Source of the DNA: Rotaria sp. Silwood1
Lineage: Eukaryota > Rotifera > Eurotatoria > Philodinida > Philodinidae
Assembly (NCBI GenBank): GCA_905250075.1
Contig: CAJNOP010000001.1
Location: 276,553-340,552, forward strand
Direction of reading: 5' to 3'
DNA length: 64,000 nt
Made by a program: the position numbers and the translations under genes. How positions within the stretch are numbered: the stretch's first letter is position 1; each line of letters begins with the position of its first letter. The notes below the pieces were generated by a model. That model was not told where the DNA came from. It searched no databases and worked only from the letters and a program-made list of their open reading frames with translations. Below, one piece after another: positions 42,961 to 54,200 of the stretch.

Positions 42961-44335
42961 TTACGCGAAATTTACAAGAAACTATTGGAGATGATCAATT
43001 AAAGGAGATTTTGAGTGAAAGAGATCTTAAAGTTTATTGGGGAACAGCAACAACAGGTCGACCACATATTGCATATTTTCTACCTATGATAAAAATAGCA
43101 GATTTTTTACATGCTGGTTGTGAGGTAAAACTTTTATTGTAATATATGTTTAAAATATTAAAATATTATTACAGGTAACGATTCTATTTGCTGATCTTCA
43201 TGCTTATTTAGACAACATGAAAGCACCCTGGGAATTACTAGATCATCGTACATCTTACTATCAACATATAATTAAAGCAATGTTAAAGTCAATAGGAGTA
43301 CCATTAGAAAAATTAAAATTTGTACGTGGTACTGATTATCAACTAACACAGTATGAATAATAATTTATTTCTATTAATAATTTCTATTAATCATTCTAGA
43401 GAATATACATGTGATGTTTATCGTTTGTTTTCTATTGTTTCTGAACATCGAGCTAAAAGAGCTGGTGCAGAAGTTGTTAAACAAGTAGCTTCACCTTTAA
43501 TCAGTGGTTTATTGTATCCTTGTCTTCAAGTATTATGTTTAGGCAAAGAAAAAAGGAAAACATTTATTTATTTTTTTCGTTTTTTTCCTACTCATAGGCT
43601 CTTGATGAAGAATATTTACACGTTGATGCTCAATTTGGAGGTGTAGATCAACGAAGGATTTTTACATTTGCTGAAGAAGTTTGTTAATGTTTATTTTTTT
43701 TAAATTATTGATCTCATATGTTTTTATTTAGAATTTACCAAAATTAGGTTATAACAAACGTATTTACTTAATGAATCCAATGAGTAAATATGAATTTTGA
43801 TTCTTCACAAGATAATTTATCATATCATTTTATAGTTCCTGGCTTAACTGGTGATAAAATGTCTGCATCTAATGAAAAAAGTAAAATTGATTTACTTGAT
43901 ACATCAGAACAAGTTAAAGTCAAACTTAATGCAGCTTTATGTGAAACAACAAATATTGAACAAAATGGTATACTTCTTTTTTGTAAAAATGTTATTTTTC
44001 CATTACTTAAAAACGAAAGTTAGTCCTATCTAAATTTGGATTATAACATCATATTTGTTATATATTTATAGAATTTATACTTTTACAATCAAGTAAAAAT
44101 AATCAACTGATATCATTTGATAATTATCAACACTTAGAAGACACATTTATTGAAGAGGTTATTTGAAGATGATTTAATTTAATTTTAAAATTTTTTGTAT
44201 TTTAAGGATATCAATGCTAATGATATTAAAAATGGTCTTGCAGAATGTCTTAATAAATTACTTGAACCAATTCGACAAGAATTTCAATCTGAAGAGATGC
44301 AAAAATTAATATCACTAGCTTATCCAACATCATAG
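42918..44335 (+). CDS. YARS1: Tyrosyl-tRNA synthetase, cytosolic type, catalytic core only
   Basis: Charges tRNA-Tyr. Eight exons join in frame: 42918-43124, 43175-43350, 43400-43529, 43598-43678, 43732-43783, 43836-44018, 44072-44157, 44207-44335; 347 aa. It follows eukaryotic cytosolic TyrRS closely: [16 protein letters not shown] with HIGH-like PHIA (49-52), [44 protein letters not shown] and the KMSKS-type GDKMSAS (about 222-227). Animal cytosolic TyrRS normally continues with an EMAPII-like C-terminal domain (total about 528 aa); here the ORF stops after ISLAYPTS, and no such domain is seen in the 890 bp before SKI2. Bacterial/mitochondrial TyrRS has a different pattern and is excluded. 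Confidence 0.95.
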
Positions 44336-45223
44336 AACTCGTTGATAAATTATCAATATAGTGAAATTTAACTATATAACCTTGAGTTTTATTATTTTTT
44401 CTTTGAAATATTTTGTTGTTATATTGTTTAAAATTTAAATCTTAATCAATAGTTTAGAATATTTGATAAGGAGTGGTGTGGATTCATTTCTTCTCGGAAT
44501 ATAAATACATTCCAAATGAATCAAGTGAAATAACCAGGACTTTAGCAGGGTGAAGTGCTTGACCTGGCCGACTTCTATCTGATGAGGCAGCTTGTAACAG
44601 AGTTCAACTGCCATGGTTGCAATCGATAGGGGCTCAAAATTTCGATGGGCAACTCAACCTTCTTGCCCTTGGTTACGCTACTAACTCTCAATCTAAAGCA
44701 AAAAATTGTTCACAAGTTATGATCTACAACTGATAAATCGCTTTTGAATCGAGACAACACACATTATGTAGACCCAAATGAGCTATGGATACACTGAAAA
44801 GAGATATGCCTTTATTCATATACATTAGCAGATTTGCTGTTCACAATTCAGAATGAGTATGAATTAGAAGAACTAAACCTACTCTCATTAATGTCTGTCT
44901 CTTTTCAAAGTTTCAAGTCGGAGTTTGAAAAACAGTTTTTCTAAACTACGGCATTTTATTATTTAAAAAAAGTTCCGTGAAAGTGCAATATCTTCGCAGT
45001 CATATTAGAAGAGCATGAGCTCTTTTCAAAGTATACATAGTTTATTCGAATCAACATAATGCAAATAGTCATGATTCAAAAGCAATTAAGCAATTGTAGG
45101 ACTTCTCTTGTTAGAAAAACCTTCTATACAATAGAACTTTAGTAAAAAAAAAAATTGTTAAAAAAACAAAAACAAAACATCATAACTTAGGTCTAAAAAT
45201 CTATTTTAGATTAATAAAAAAAA
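44336..45223. other. Spacer between TyrRS and SKI2
   Basis: Contains a GC-richer block of unknown nature (about 44545-44700) and a foldback-family copy (44710-45115). A trans-splice-type acceptor (CTATTTTAG, AG at 45208-45209) lies 14 nt before the SKI2 ATG. Confidence 0.6.
44710..45115. repeat. Foldback-family copy between TyrRS and SKI2
   Basis: Left and right parts are inverted relative to each other: AATCGCTTTTGAATC (left, about 44737) against AATTGCTTTTGAATC on the other strand near 45080-45095, followed in both by CATTATGT-, TGAAAAGAG- and CATTAATG-type blocks. The right end reversed, ACAAGAGAAGTCC, is a decayed family terminus. The left arm appears shortened. Confidence 0.6.
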
Positions 45224-48200
45224 ATGACTGCAACGAGACAATTTATTCGAAGCGACTTTGATCATTTACTTCATTCATTTGTTGATGAAAATCAATTTCC
45301 TTGGCTTGATCCTAGTCTACATGAACGGTATTAAATCTCTCAACCATATTTCTTTATTTCTAATAAAAATATTCATCTAGACAATTAACTACACATGATA
45401 TTGATATTAATCAATTATTTACTATCGAAGCTCTAAATGATGAACATGATCTTGTAGCCGATAGAAATTTAACTACTGGTGAAATAATTGGTTTATGTGA
45501 AGTAAAATTCTTTTCTTTTTTTTTCATTTTAAAAACGAAAACTTAATACATCTTAGATGATATTTAGGTGCCAATTATACCTAAACCAGTAGTTAATATA
45601 AATCTTGAAGATGATCCACCATTATATCCTAATGAATTTCTTCAACCGGCTCCAATATCATGTCCTTGTTTACCAACAACTATAAATGAAATATCAAATG
45701 AAAATAATCAAGATTTAGAAACAATCCTTAATAGAAATGATACAGATACATTATTGTCAAATGATGATCGTAAGATTCATATGAAATGATTCATATTTTA
45801 TTAGAAACCATTTTTTTTCTTTTTTAAAAAGATCTTTTAAAATCTTTATCAAATGAAAATGATCTTGGTATGGATCTTCCATCGAAAACAACTTCATTTA
45901 AACCAAATTTTGATAAACAATATGAAACATTTCTTCATCAATGGAAATCTGATCTTGATGATATTAATTTACAATCAACATTCAATCAACAACAACAATC
46001 ATCAATTATTGATGCACCTATACCAGCAAAACTTCGTCTTGGTGGTCTATTTGATATTCCATTACCAGAACTTAAATTTCGATCAACAATGAAAGATATA
46101 AATAAAACAGCTGAACAACAATTAAATCGTTCATATGCTATTGAATTAAATCCAAATGAAAAACTTGGAGATTTTCGTTTAAGAGTACCTCATATGGCTA
46201 TTCAAGTATACATATTGTTGTTGTTTCTTTTTTCTAACTGATTTATTATTCTTCGTTTTTCTTTTTTTAATGAATAGTATCCATTTGAATTAGACACATT
46301 TCAAAAACAAGCTATTTTAAGATTAGAAAATAATGAAAGTGTTTTTGTTGCAGCACATACATCAGCAGGCAAAACAGTTGTTGCTGGTTAGAATATAAAT
46401 TCAATAATTAGATTGATGATATTAAATATTTATTTTTTTATTTTAGAATATGCTATTGCTCTTGCACAAAATCATTCAACTAAGTAAGTGACATGATTTA
46501 TGAATCAATTAGGAAAAAAAATGACAAGACAAACTAAAAGTTGTTAGTGCAATCCCTACAGAATTACAATGTGAAAAACGATGTAGCTACTGTTGCTAAT
46601 TCATGGGAAATTGTTTTATTCTATCGATTTTGAAACAAAATTCCTCATCCTTCTTTAACTTAATTGACTAGAAATGCAATAAGGAAGTAATATCTGCGCC
46701 AGAATTAATAAGAGCTGACTGTGACCTCTATAAATTGATAAAGACAACAACTAGCAACCTTCGATTTTCAACAATCGAAAGAGTAGAACTTCATACGTCT
46801 TTTTATCTAATATTATACGAGATAAAATTATTTTCAAATCTATCATTCGTGCAAAAAGTTTTTGAAAATATAATGAAAATGATGTTACGTTTTGATTTTG
46901 ACATGTGCTTCCAATAGATGGACTCCAGATTTCTAGTTCAAGAGAAGATTTATCTAATTATATTTTTTCCATCTCAATGCTGAACAAATAAAATTGCACA
47001 TCTATTCGTTCAAATTATATAGAATTCTGTTGATCGCTAGAAAATTTTCTCGTTTTTTTATCACAACTTTGCTTGAAACAGGACACTGCATTTACTCATT
47101 TTTTTGAATGTTTTTGCAGAAAATCATAGATCGCTAACTGTTGCCTTTGTCGAATCATTGGGCTTGCTCATATATCAACAATAGTTGTCAAGGCCTGCGA
47201 TGACTCGTGGCTAACGATGGAGCTTCTCCAAGTGTCAAATCATTTTCAAATCGAGACGATTTGCATTCGATGAGTAATTGTGAGAAATACAAAGTTTTAG
47301 AATGATTCGGTTTGCCACGCTTTCGTTCTTGAGATATTAGGATTTTACTGAGTTTTGAAACAAAAAGCTGTGATCCCTGTCAGGTTACGCGGAAAACCGA
47401 CTTTCGAATTTCGACTTCAAACTTTACCTGAACGATGTTCTCAATGATATTATTGCATTGGATGAGTTGTAACTTTTCTAGTATCTCCTAAGCTGAAATA
47501 TTAAATATTCGGAGTTCTCTCATGTGTAAAAGAAAGTTTTATTAATGCATGTATATCTTTAGAAAGAAAACAAAAATTGCACAATGAACTGATCTCACTG
47601 AGAATTTTCTTGATGCAAAGTTTGGAGTCGAAAGTCGTTTATCCCTGTGACTTGAGAGTCAATCCAGCATTTTGTTGAAAAACAGTAAAATTTTGATTTC
47701 TCAAGAACGGATGTTCATAGTACCAAATCATTCTAGAATTTTCTATTACTTTCTAGAGTTCATCAAATGAGCATCATCTCCATCGAAAAGCGATTTAATA
47801 CTTGCGGAAGTTTCCTTGTAAGATGTCTATAGGGGCACTTAAATTTCTATCGCTATACTTCGACCCCTCCTTTTAGTTAATGTTTCACAGAAAAGCAAAA
47901 ATATTTATTGAGCATCGTAGATTAATCAGATGAAATAATGTGCTTCAAATGAATGAAATCAATGTAACTAAGAAATTAAGTTCTGATAATTGAAAAATTC
48001 TTTTGCAATTAAGAAACAATCGAAATCTTTTAGAGCATTTTATACAAGTCCAATAAAAGCTTTATCAAATCAAAAATATTGTGATTTTAAAAAACGTTTT
48101 AATGATGTTGGTCTTCTTACTGGTGATGTTCAAATAAATCATGAAGCATCATGTTTAATAATGACGACAGAAATTCTTAGGTATATATTTTAATTTTGAT

Positions 48201-51200
48201 TTTTACAATTAAAAGAAATTTTCTTATTTGAAGATCTATGCTTTATAATCGATCAAATACACTTAAATCTCTTGAATGGGTTATTATGGATGAAATTCAT
48301 TATTTAAATGATACAGAAGTTTGTAGAGAAAAAAAATTATTTTAATGATGAATAATATTTTTAATAGAGAGGTTTTGTTTGGGAAGAAGTATTAATTATG
48401 TTACCTGATCATGTTGGTTTAATAATGCTTAGTGCAACTGTATCTAATGCTCGGGAATTTGCTGAATGGGTTGGGTAAGTTTATTTATTATTTTTCTAAT
48501 CAAAATTTAATATTGAAAAATTTAGACGAATGAAACGACGAAATGTTTATGTCATTTCAACGTAAATATATACATTTTGATAAAATGAAAAAATTTACTT
48601 TTGTTTTCATTTAGATTCAAACGACCTGTTCCACTTGAACATTTTCTTTATACAGGAAATAGTACGTCAACGAATAAAGAATTATTTATGATAATTGATG
48701 CTGAACAAAAATTTCTTGAACGAAAGTATGTTAAATGATAGTACAAGAAATTATAAGAAATTATTTTTTTGTATTATTATTATTATTATAGTCATGCACA
48801 AGCAGTTGCTGCTAAAGCAGCAAGACAAAAAGATCGTCAACAAAATTTTGGGTCTAAAACTCGATATGATACTTTAAATACGAATCAGGTATAAGCATAA
48901 TAAGAGTATATTTTCAGATTGGTCTCTACAGACCATGGCAGATACCTTCATAATGCTGCTTTCTCCTTACGCACTACTGTCACATGTATAGACGAAAACG
49001 AAATCTACTGTAGGATTAGTATAGAATACGACGAGTTTTGAGATAATAAATTACATTTTTTTCTGTCAAAAGCTTCACGGGACGCTCTAGGCTACTGTGG
49101 ACCTTTCGATTCTTATATAGGATTGTTTAGAATGAAAGAATTAATTCGTTTTGTTCACAACCACACGTTTTAGGTGCTCTCCGTGGGTAGAAAAATACTT
49201 TCAAGGCAATGTTTTTTTCAGCCAAGAATATTCATATCAAGATACTTGTGCTTTGCTCTACTTCCCACACACTGTAATGCATTACGATTAACATTTTTTA
49301 TCATCAGCATATATTAACAACAAGTAGTAATTGACAAACTGAAACATATGTTGGTAAATTCCCTGATTTACAACTCCAGTTAATGAAGAAACTTCTTCAG
49401 CTTCCTCCTTCCTATTTCAATGATTTCTTTTTGCCTATAGATACTAACATAGTATTCTAAAAAAAGCTCTTAGAAGATTATGACTTCTACAGCACCTGAC
49501 AAAGCTTTCTTCTAAACTGTGATCTATACTAAAAGAAACTAAGTCTTGTAGGTTTGCAAATCTCTGACAGTTGATAATAATACACTTATGATAAATTAAA
49601 AAGAATTTCTCTTTCAAAAAGTTAACTCAGCAAAGACAAATTCTATATCTTGAGTGTCCATTTACCTAACAAAATCGATAGAAACCTTGAAGCTTTTCTC
49701 ATCTACAATGTAGGCATCGGCGGAACCACCTTTTTTTGGTCCCGATCCCGTGTTTGGTCCCGATTGAACATTTTTTTTTTGTGGTCTTGGTCTCAGTCCC
49801 GATCTTTGATCCCGGTTTCATTTAAAACTTTTTATTGTTTCTGGTCTTCATTTTGTTTTTAGAAAAAAACGATTTTTCTAATAATCTGTATGATTTTTTG
49901 AATACATATAAAATGAATATTGATGGTTTTGGGAAATTACCAGCAGGACAATATCTTTATATATGTTGTGGTCAAAATTAAAATTCAGTCAAATTTTAAA
50001 TTTGCCTAGACAAAATTCAAATTTGAATTTTGCCTAGACAAAATTAAAATGCTGTTATAGTCAATATAGGAAAATAAAATGTTTGTACCTCGACGGTGTG
50101 GGTGTAGGTGTGGGTGTGAGTGTGAGTGTGGATGTGGGTGGGAGTGGGGCTCGCGCGTACATCCACACCCACACCTACATCCACACCCACACCCACACCC
50201 AACCACACCCAGCCACACCCACACCCACACCCACCCACACCCACACTCACACCCCACACCCACACCCACACCCACACCCCTGTGTAACGAAAACGTGTCC
50301 ATGCAAAAAAGAAAATGTCTTTTGCTCTACCAAATGTCATTCAAAGAGGGGTGGCTGCTCAAATATGGATTAAATTATTCTAGAACTCACATAATATTTG
50401 TTGGAAACTATTGTTAAATAAAAATTTCTTGATATTACAATTGTATGTCTTTCTTCATCTTCTTTTACTGACTATAACAGCTTTTTAATTTTGTCTAGGC
50501 AAATTTAAAATTTGACTGAACTTTAATTTTGACCACAACATATACATGCATCAAAACTAAAGCAATATAAGACCACTTTTTTTGTATGCCTCAGAATATT
50601 TCCTGGTCGTGACCATGCTGCTTAGAAAATTCTCTCAGAGCTCAAAGTTCTTGCATAGATACAAAATTTAAATGAATGACTTCAATCGATGTTCATTCAA
50701 CAGTTTCTTTGATCATATCAGAATTTAGGCTCTGCAGAACTATAAGTATTAGTTTTAGTAGGGACCTTCAAAGTGAGTCCCATTCAGGATCGAAAAAAGT
50801 GATTTTGCAGATCCATAATTTTATTACAATTATACATAAAAATGGCGTATTTGTAGATCATTAGTCAGAACAGAATAATAAATATGAAAATATGTAGCGT
50901 AATTCTAGAACAGAATATATCACGGGACCAGTTTTAGCAAGTTTTCTGTTCCGGTTCCGTAAAAATTAAAATTTGGTCCTGATTACGGTCGCGACAGGAC
51001 CGGAATCGAAACTAGTTTGCAGACCTCTACTACAATGCGAATTAAATGTTTAAAAATTCTTTTATTTATTTTTTCTTAGAATAAAACATTATGGACATCA
51101 ACAATTTATATGCTACGGGATAAACAATTATTACCTGTTGTTTGTTTTGTATTTTCACGTAAACGTTGTGATGATTATTTAGAATTAGTTAAAGGACTTG

Positions 51201-54200
51201 ATTTAAACTCACAAGAAGATAAACACTATGTATCACAATTTTTTCGACAAGCCTTATCAAGACTTAATGAATCTGATCGACAATTACAACAAGTAAATTC
51301 ATTGCTTTTCAAGAAAATATTTCTAAATATATTTTTTTATTAATTAGGTTATTAATATGCAAGAAATGGCTAAACGTGGTATTGCAATACATCATAGTGG
51401 TGTTTTACCAATATTACGTGAATCAGTTGAATTATTATTTCAAACCGGTCGTATTAAAGTTCTTTTTGCAACAGAAACATTTGCAAGTAATATTATAGAA
51501 CATTTTTATTCATGTATAGACTATTCTTGTTTTATTTAGTGGGTATTAATATGCCTGCAAGAACTGTTCTTTTTGATTCATTACAAAAACATGATGGTAA
51601 AGGTTTTCGTGAACTTATACCAAGTAAGTAGAAATAATTGATTTGATAGATTTTTCATATTTAATTATGATTAAATAAATGTAATTTTAGGTGAATATAT
51701 TCAAATGGCTGGTCGTGCAGGTCGTCGTGGTTTAGATAAAACTGGAACTGTAATTGCCTTATGTAAAGGTGATGTTCCTTCTATATCTTCACTTAAAGGC
51801 ATGATACTGGTAAATAAACTAGATAAAAATTTTGTGTGAAACAAAATAGATCTCAAGTTGTGTCAAATACGTCTATGAAATATGAAGACAGTGATGGATG
51901 TAGAATACAACGGACAACTAGTCGCAGTGCTACAGGAGAACTGACAAAAGAAATCTCTTGACTATTAAATCGTTTTTCAGTCGAAACTATATACATTGTA
52001 TAGAATCAACTAAACTATGAATATCCTCAAAAATAGTTTAAACCTTTCTTGCTGCCCAAATACTAAACTTTTACGATATTTTTTAAATGAAAACCGTGGT
52101 AACAGAAATCCTGATTTTCGATTTGAAAATTTATATAGAGGCAATCTTTAACAAGAATAGTTTCTTGTGAAAGTTTTGAATCTTGTTGCTGTTCCTATTC
52201 CAAGATATAGCTATGGTGATAGCGTGTCTTTTTATATTAGTCATTGGCAACGATAGATTCAATATTCTTACTTCAGGATAAAACTAAATAAAAAAAATCT
52301 GATACTTTCACTATGAAGTATTCTCACTAAGGTCTATTTCTATACAGAGTTTTAAGTCGAAATTCAAAAAAAGTAGTTTCTCTATTACCACGGTATTCAT
52401 TTAAAAACCATCGTAAATGGCAACTAAGAACTCGAACTCTTTTCAAAATAATTAAAATTCATTCAGGTCGATATGATACACACAGTCCTAACCCAAAAAG
52501 ATGTATCAGTTGAAAGACTTTCCTTTTGCAGCTGCTGCACACAACAAATGTCAAAAATTTAAGCTCAAAACAAATAGATTTTTTTCTTGAGTTCTATTTG
52601 TTCTCATATCGACTGTTGAGATGAACTATTTCTATAGAATATGCTTGTGTTGACTTTAAGCATGTCATAGATTTTAGTATTCTGATGAAAGATCTAGACG
52701 TTTCATATATTTGATCATATGTATATAAGACAAATATTATTTGAATAAATTTTAGGGTAAATCTGCTCAACTTCAATCTCAATTTCGTTTAACATATTCA
52801 ATGATATTAAATTTTCTTCGTGTTGCTGAATGTCCATTAGAATATATGGTATCAAGTTCATATTCTGAATATCATAGTCAAAAAGCTAATGCACGTGACA
52901 TCATAGCAGCAAATAAACTTCGTTCCACAATTGAAGCACTTCAACAATCAATGAAATCATTTTATACAAATGATATTAAAAATTATTTTAATCAATGTCA
53001 ACAATTTTGGAATATAATTTTTCAAATTCAACAAATATTAATTAATTATGATAAAAATTCACATCGTTTACTTGATGATTTACTTAAATGTGGACGAATT
53101 ATACGTATACGTGATATATATGAAATAGATATACCAGCTATTGTACTTGATGGTTCATTTAGTACATCAGGAAAAAATATAAATCATCAACGTATTATAT
53201 CAGTTTTAGTTATAAGTCAATCAACAAATCGTTTATTAACTGATTTAGATCGATTAATTTTAAAAGAAAATGAACAAATGTTTATTTTACCTGTACAAAA
53301 ATGGAATATGGATACCAAGGATTCAGAACAAAACTTAATTTATCAAATTAAAAATATAAATATAACAGATTTACTTGATATAACAAATGAAATAATACCA
53401 AATATAAATTATCATCAAATATTAGAGGGTCATTGGAATCATCGAATGAGTGATACATTGGATATTGAACTTGAATCAACTATTGGAAATGATAAAGCCT
53501 TAAAACAAGCAGTAGAAAAATTAAAACTCATTAGACAAAATTCTAGTAATCAATCAAGTAAGATTTATCATATTAAAATAAAAAAGACAAATTTAATAAT
53601 AAAACAAGAGATACACATTTATCAAAGATTTATTAATTTATAAATCGTCTACCTTTTCTTTTGACAAATGAACTCAGAAATTAAAATACATGTATAATTA
53701 TCAAATAGGTCCAAAAAATTTGATTAACTACGTAAGAAATTCAGAGGATATATTAAAAAATAATATAAACGTTATCTCATCTATCAGAAGTATTTTATCA
53801 TTCTGACATTTTAACATAGATTGATGATTTAAGTTAATTTTTTTCTTACAGAATTAAACTAGCTTTGAACAGATCAAACATTAAAGTATACAAAAGGAAA
53901 ATTTTAAGTGCATTTTATTTTTCATTGAGTTATTTATGGTTTAATAGAGCTCGAAGAGTTGGTTACAAGGCTGTACTTTTTATTTGAATAAGACAATTCT
54001 TCTGTTACAAGAATCTGATAAGATTGCTTCGATGACTAATTTCACATTTGTCTAAAAAATAACTCTGAAGTCTACGTTTCCTTTTTCTTAAATTGGCTAA
54101 AAATTCAAAAGAAAAATATTATTAATAACATAAAAAAAGCCCTGTCATCATCCATATTGACTTATCACTCGTGTTTAGGAGTTTTTTTTGTAGGCTTATC

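Larger units (their letters stand above)
49711..51029. mobile_element. Non-autonomous hAT-like DNA transposon in SKI2 intron 12
   Basis: Flanked by a perfect 8-bp direct repeat CTACAATG (49703-49710 and 51030-51037), the duplication length typical of hAT. Termini are TAGGCATCGGC at the left and, reversed, TAGAGGTCTGC at the right, resembling the TAG-R-G-type ends of hAT elements. Subterminal GGTCCCGATCCCG-like repeats lie inside both ends in inverted orientation (49739-49812 and 50930-51000). No transposase ORF, so it is non-autonomous. A separate inverted-repeat element (49960-50544) is nested inside. Confidence 0.75.

Noticed and set aside
42918-44335. Mitochondrial or bacterial-type TyrRS
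   Set aside because: The sequence follows the archaeal/eukaryotic cytosolic pattern ([19 protein letters not shown], KMSxS loop) and has no targeting-like N-terminus.
49650-49862. 70-codon ORF with Ser/Arg/Trp repeats
   Set aside because: Crosses the left boundary of the hAT-like element and translates its GGTCCCG repeats.
50006-50417. Overlapping ORFs of about 96-112 codons rich in Gly/Val/Cys or His/Pro/Thr
   Set aside because: They are translations of the TGTGGG/CCCACA hexamer array in several frames and both strands.
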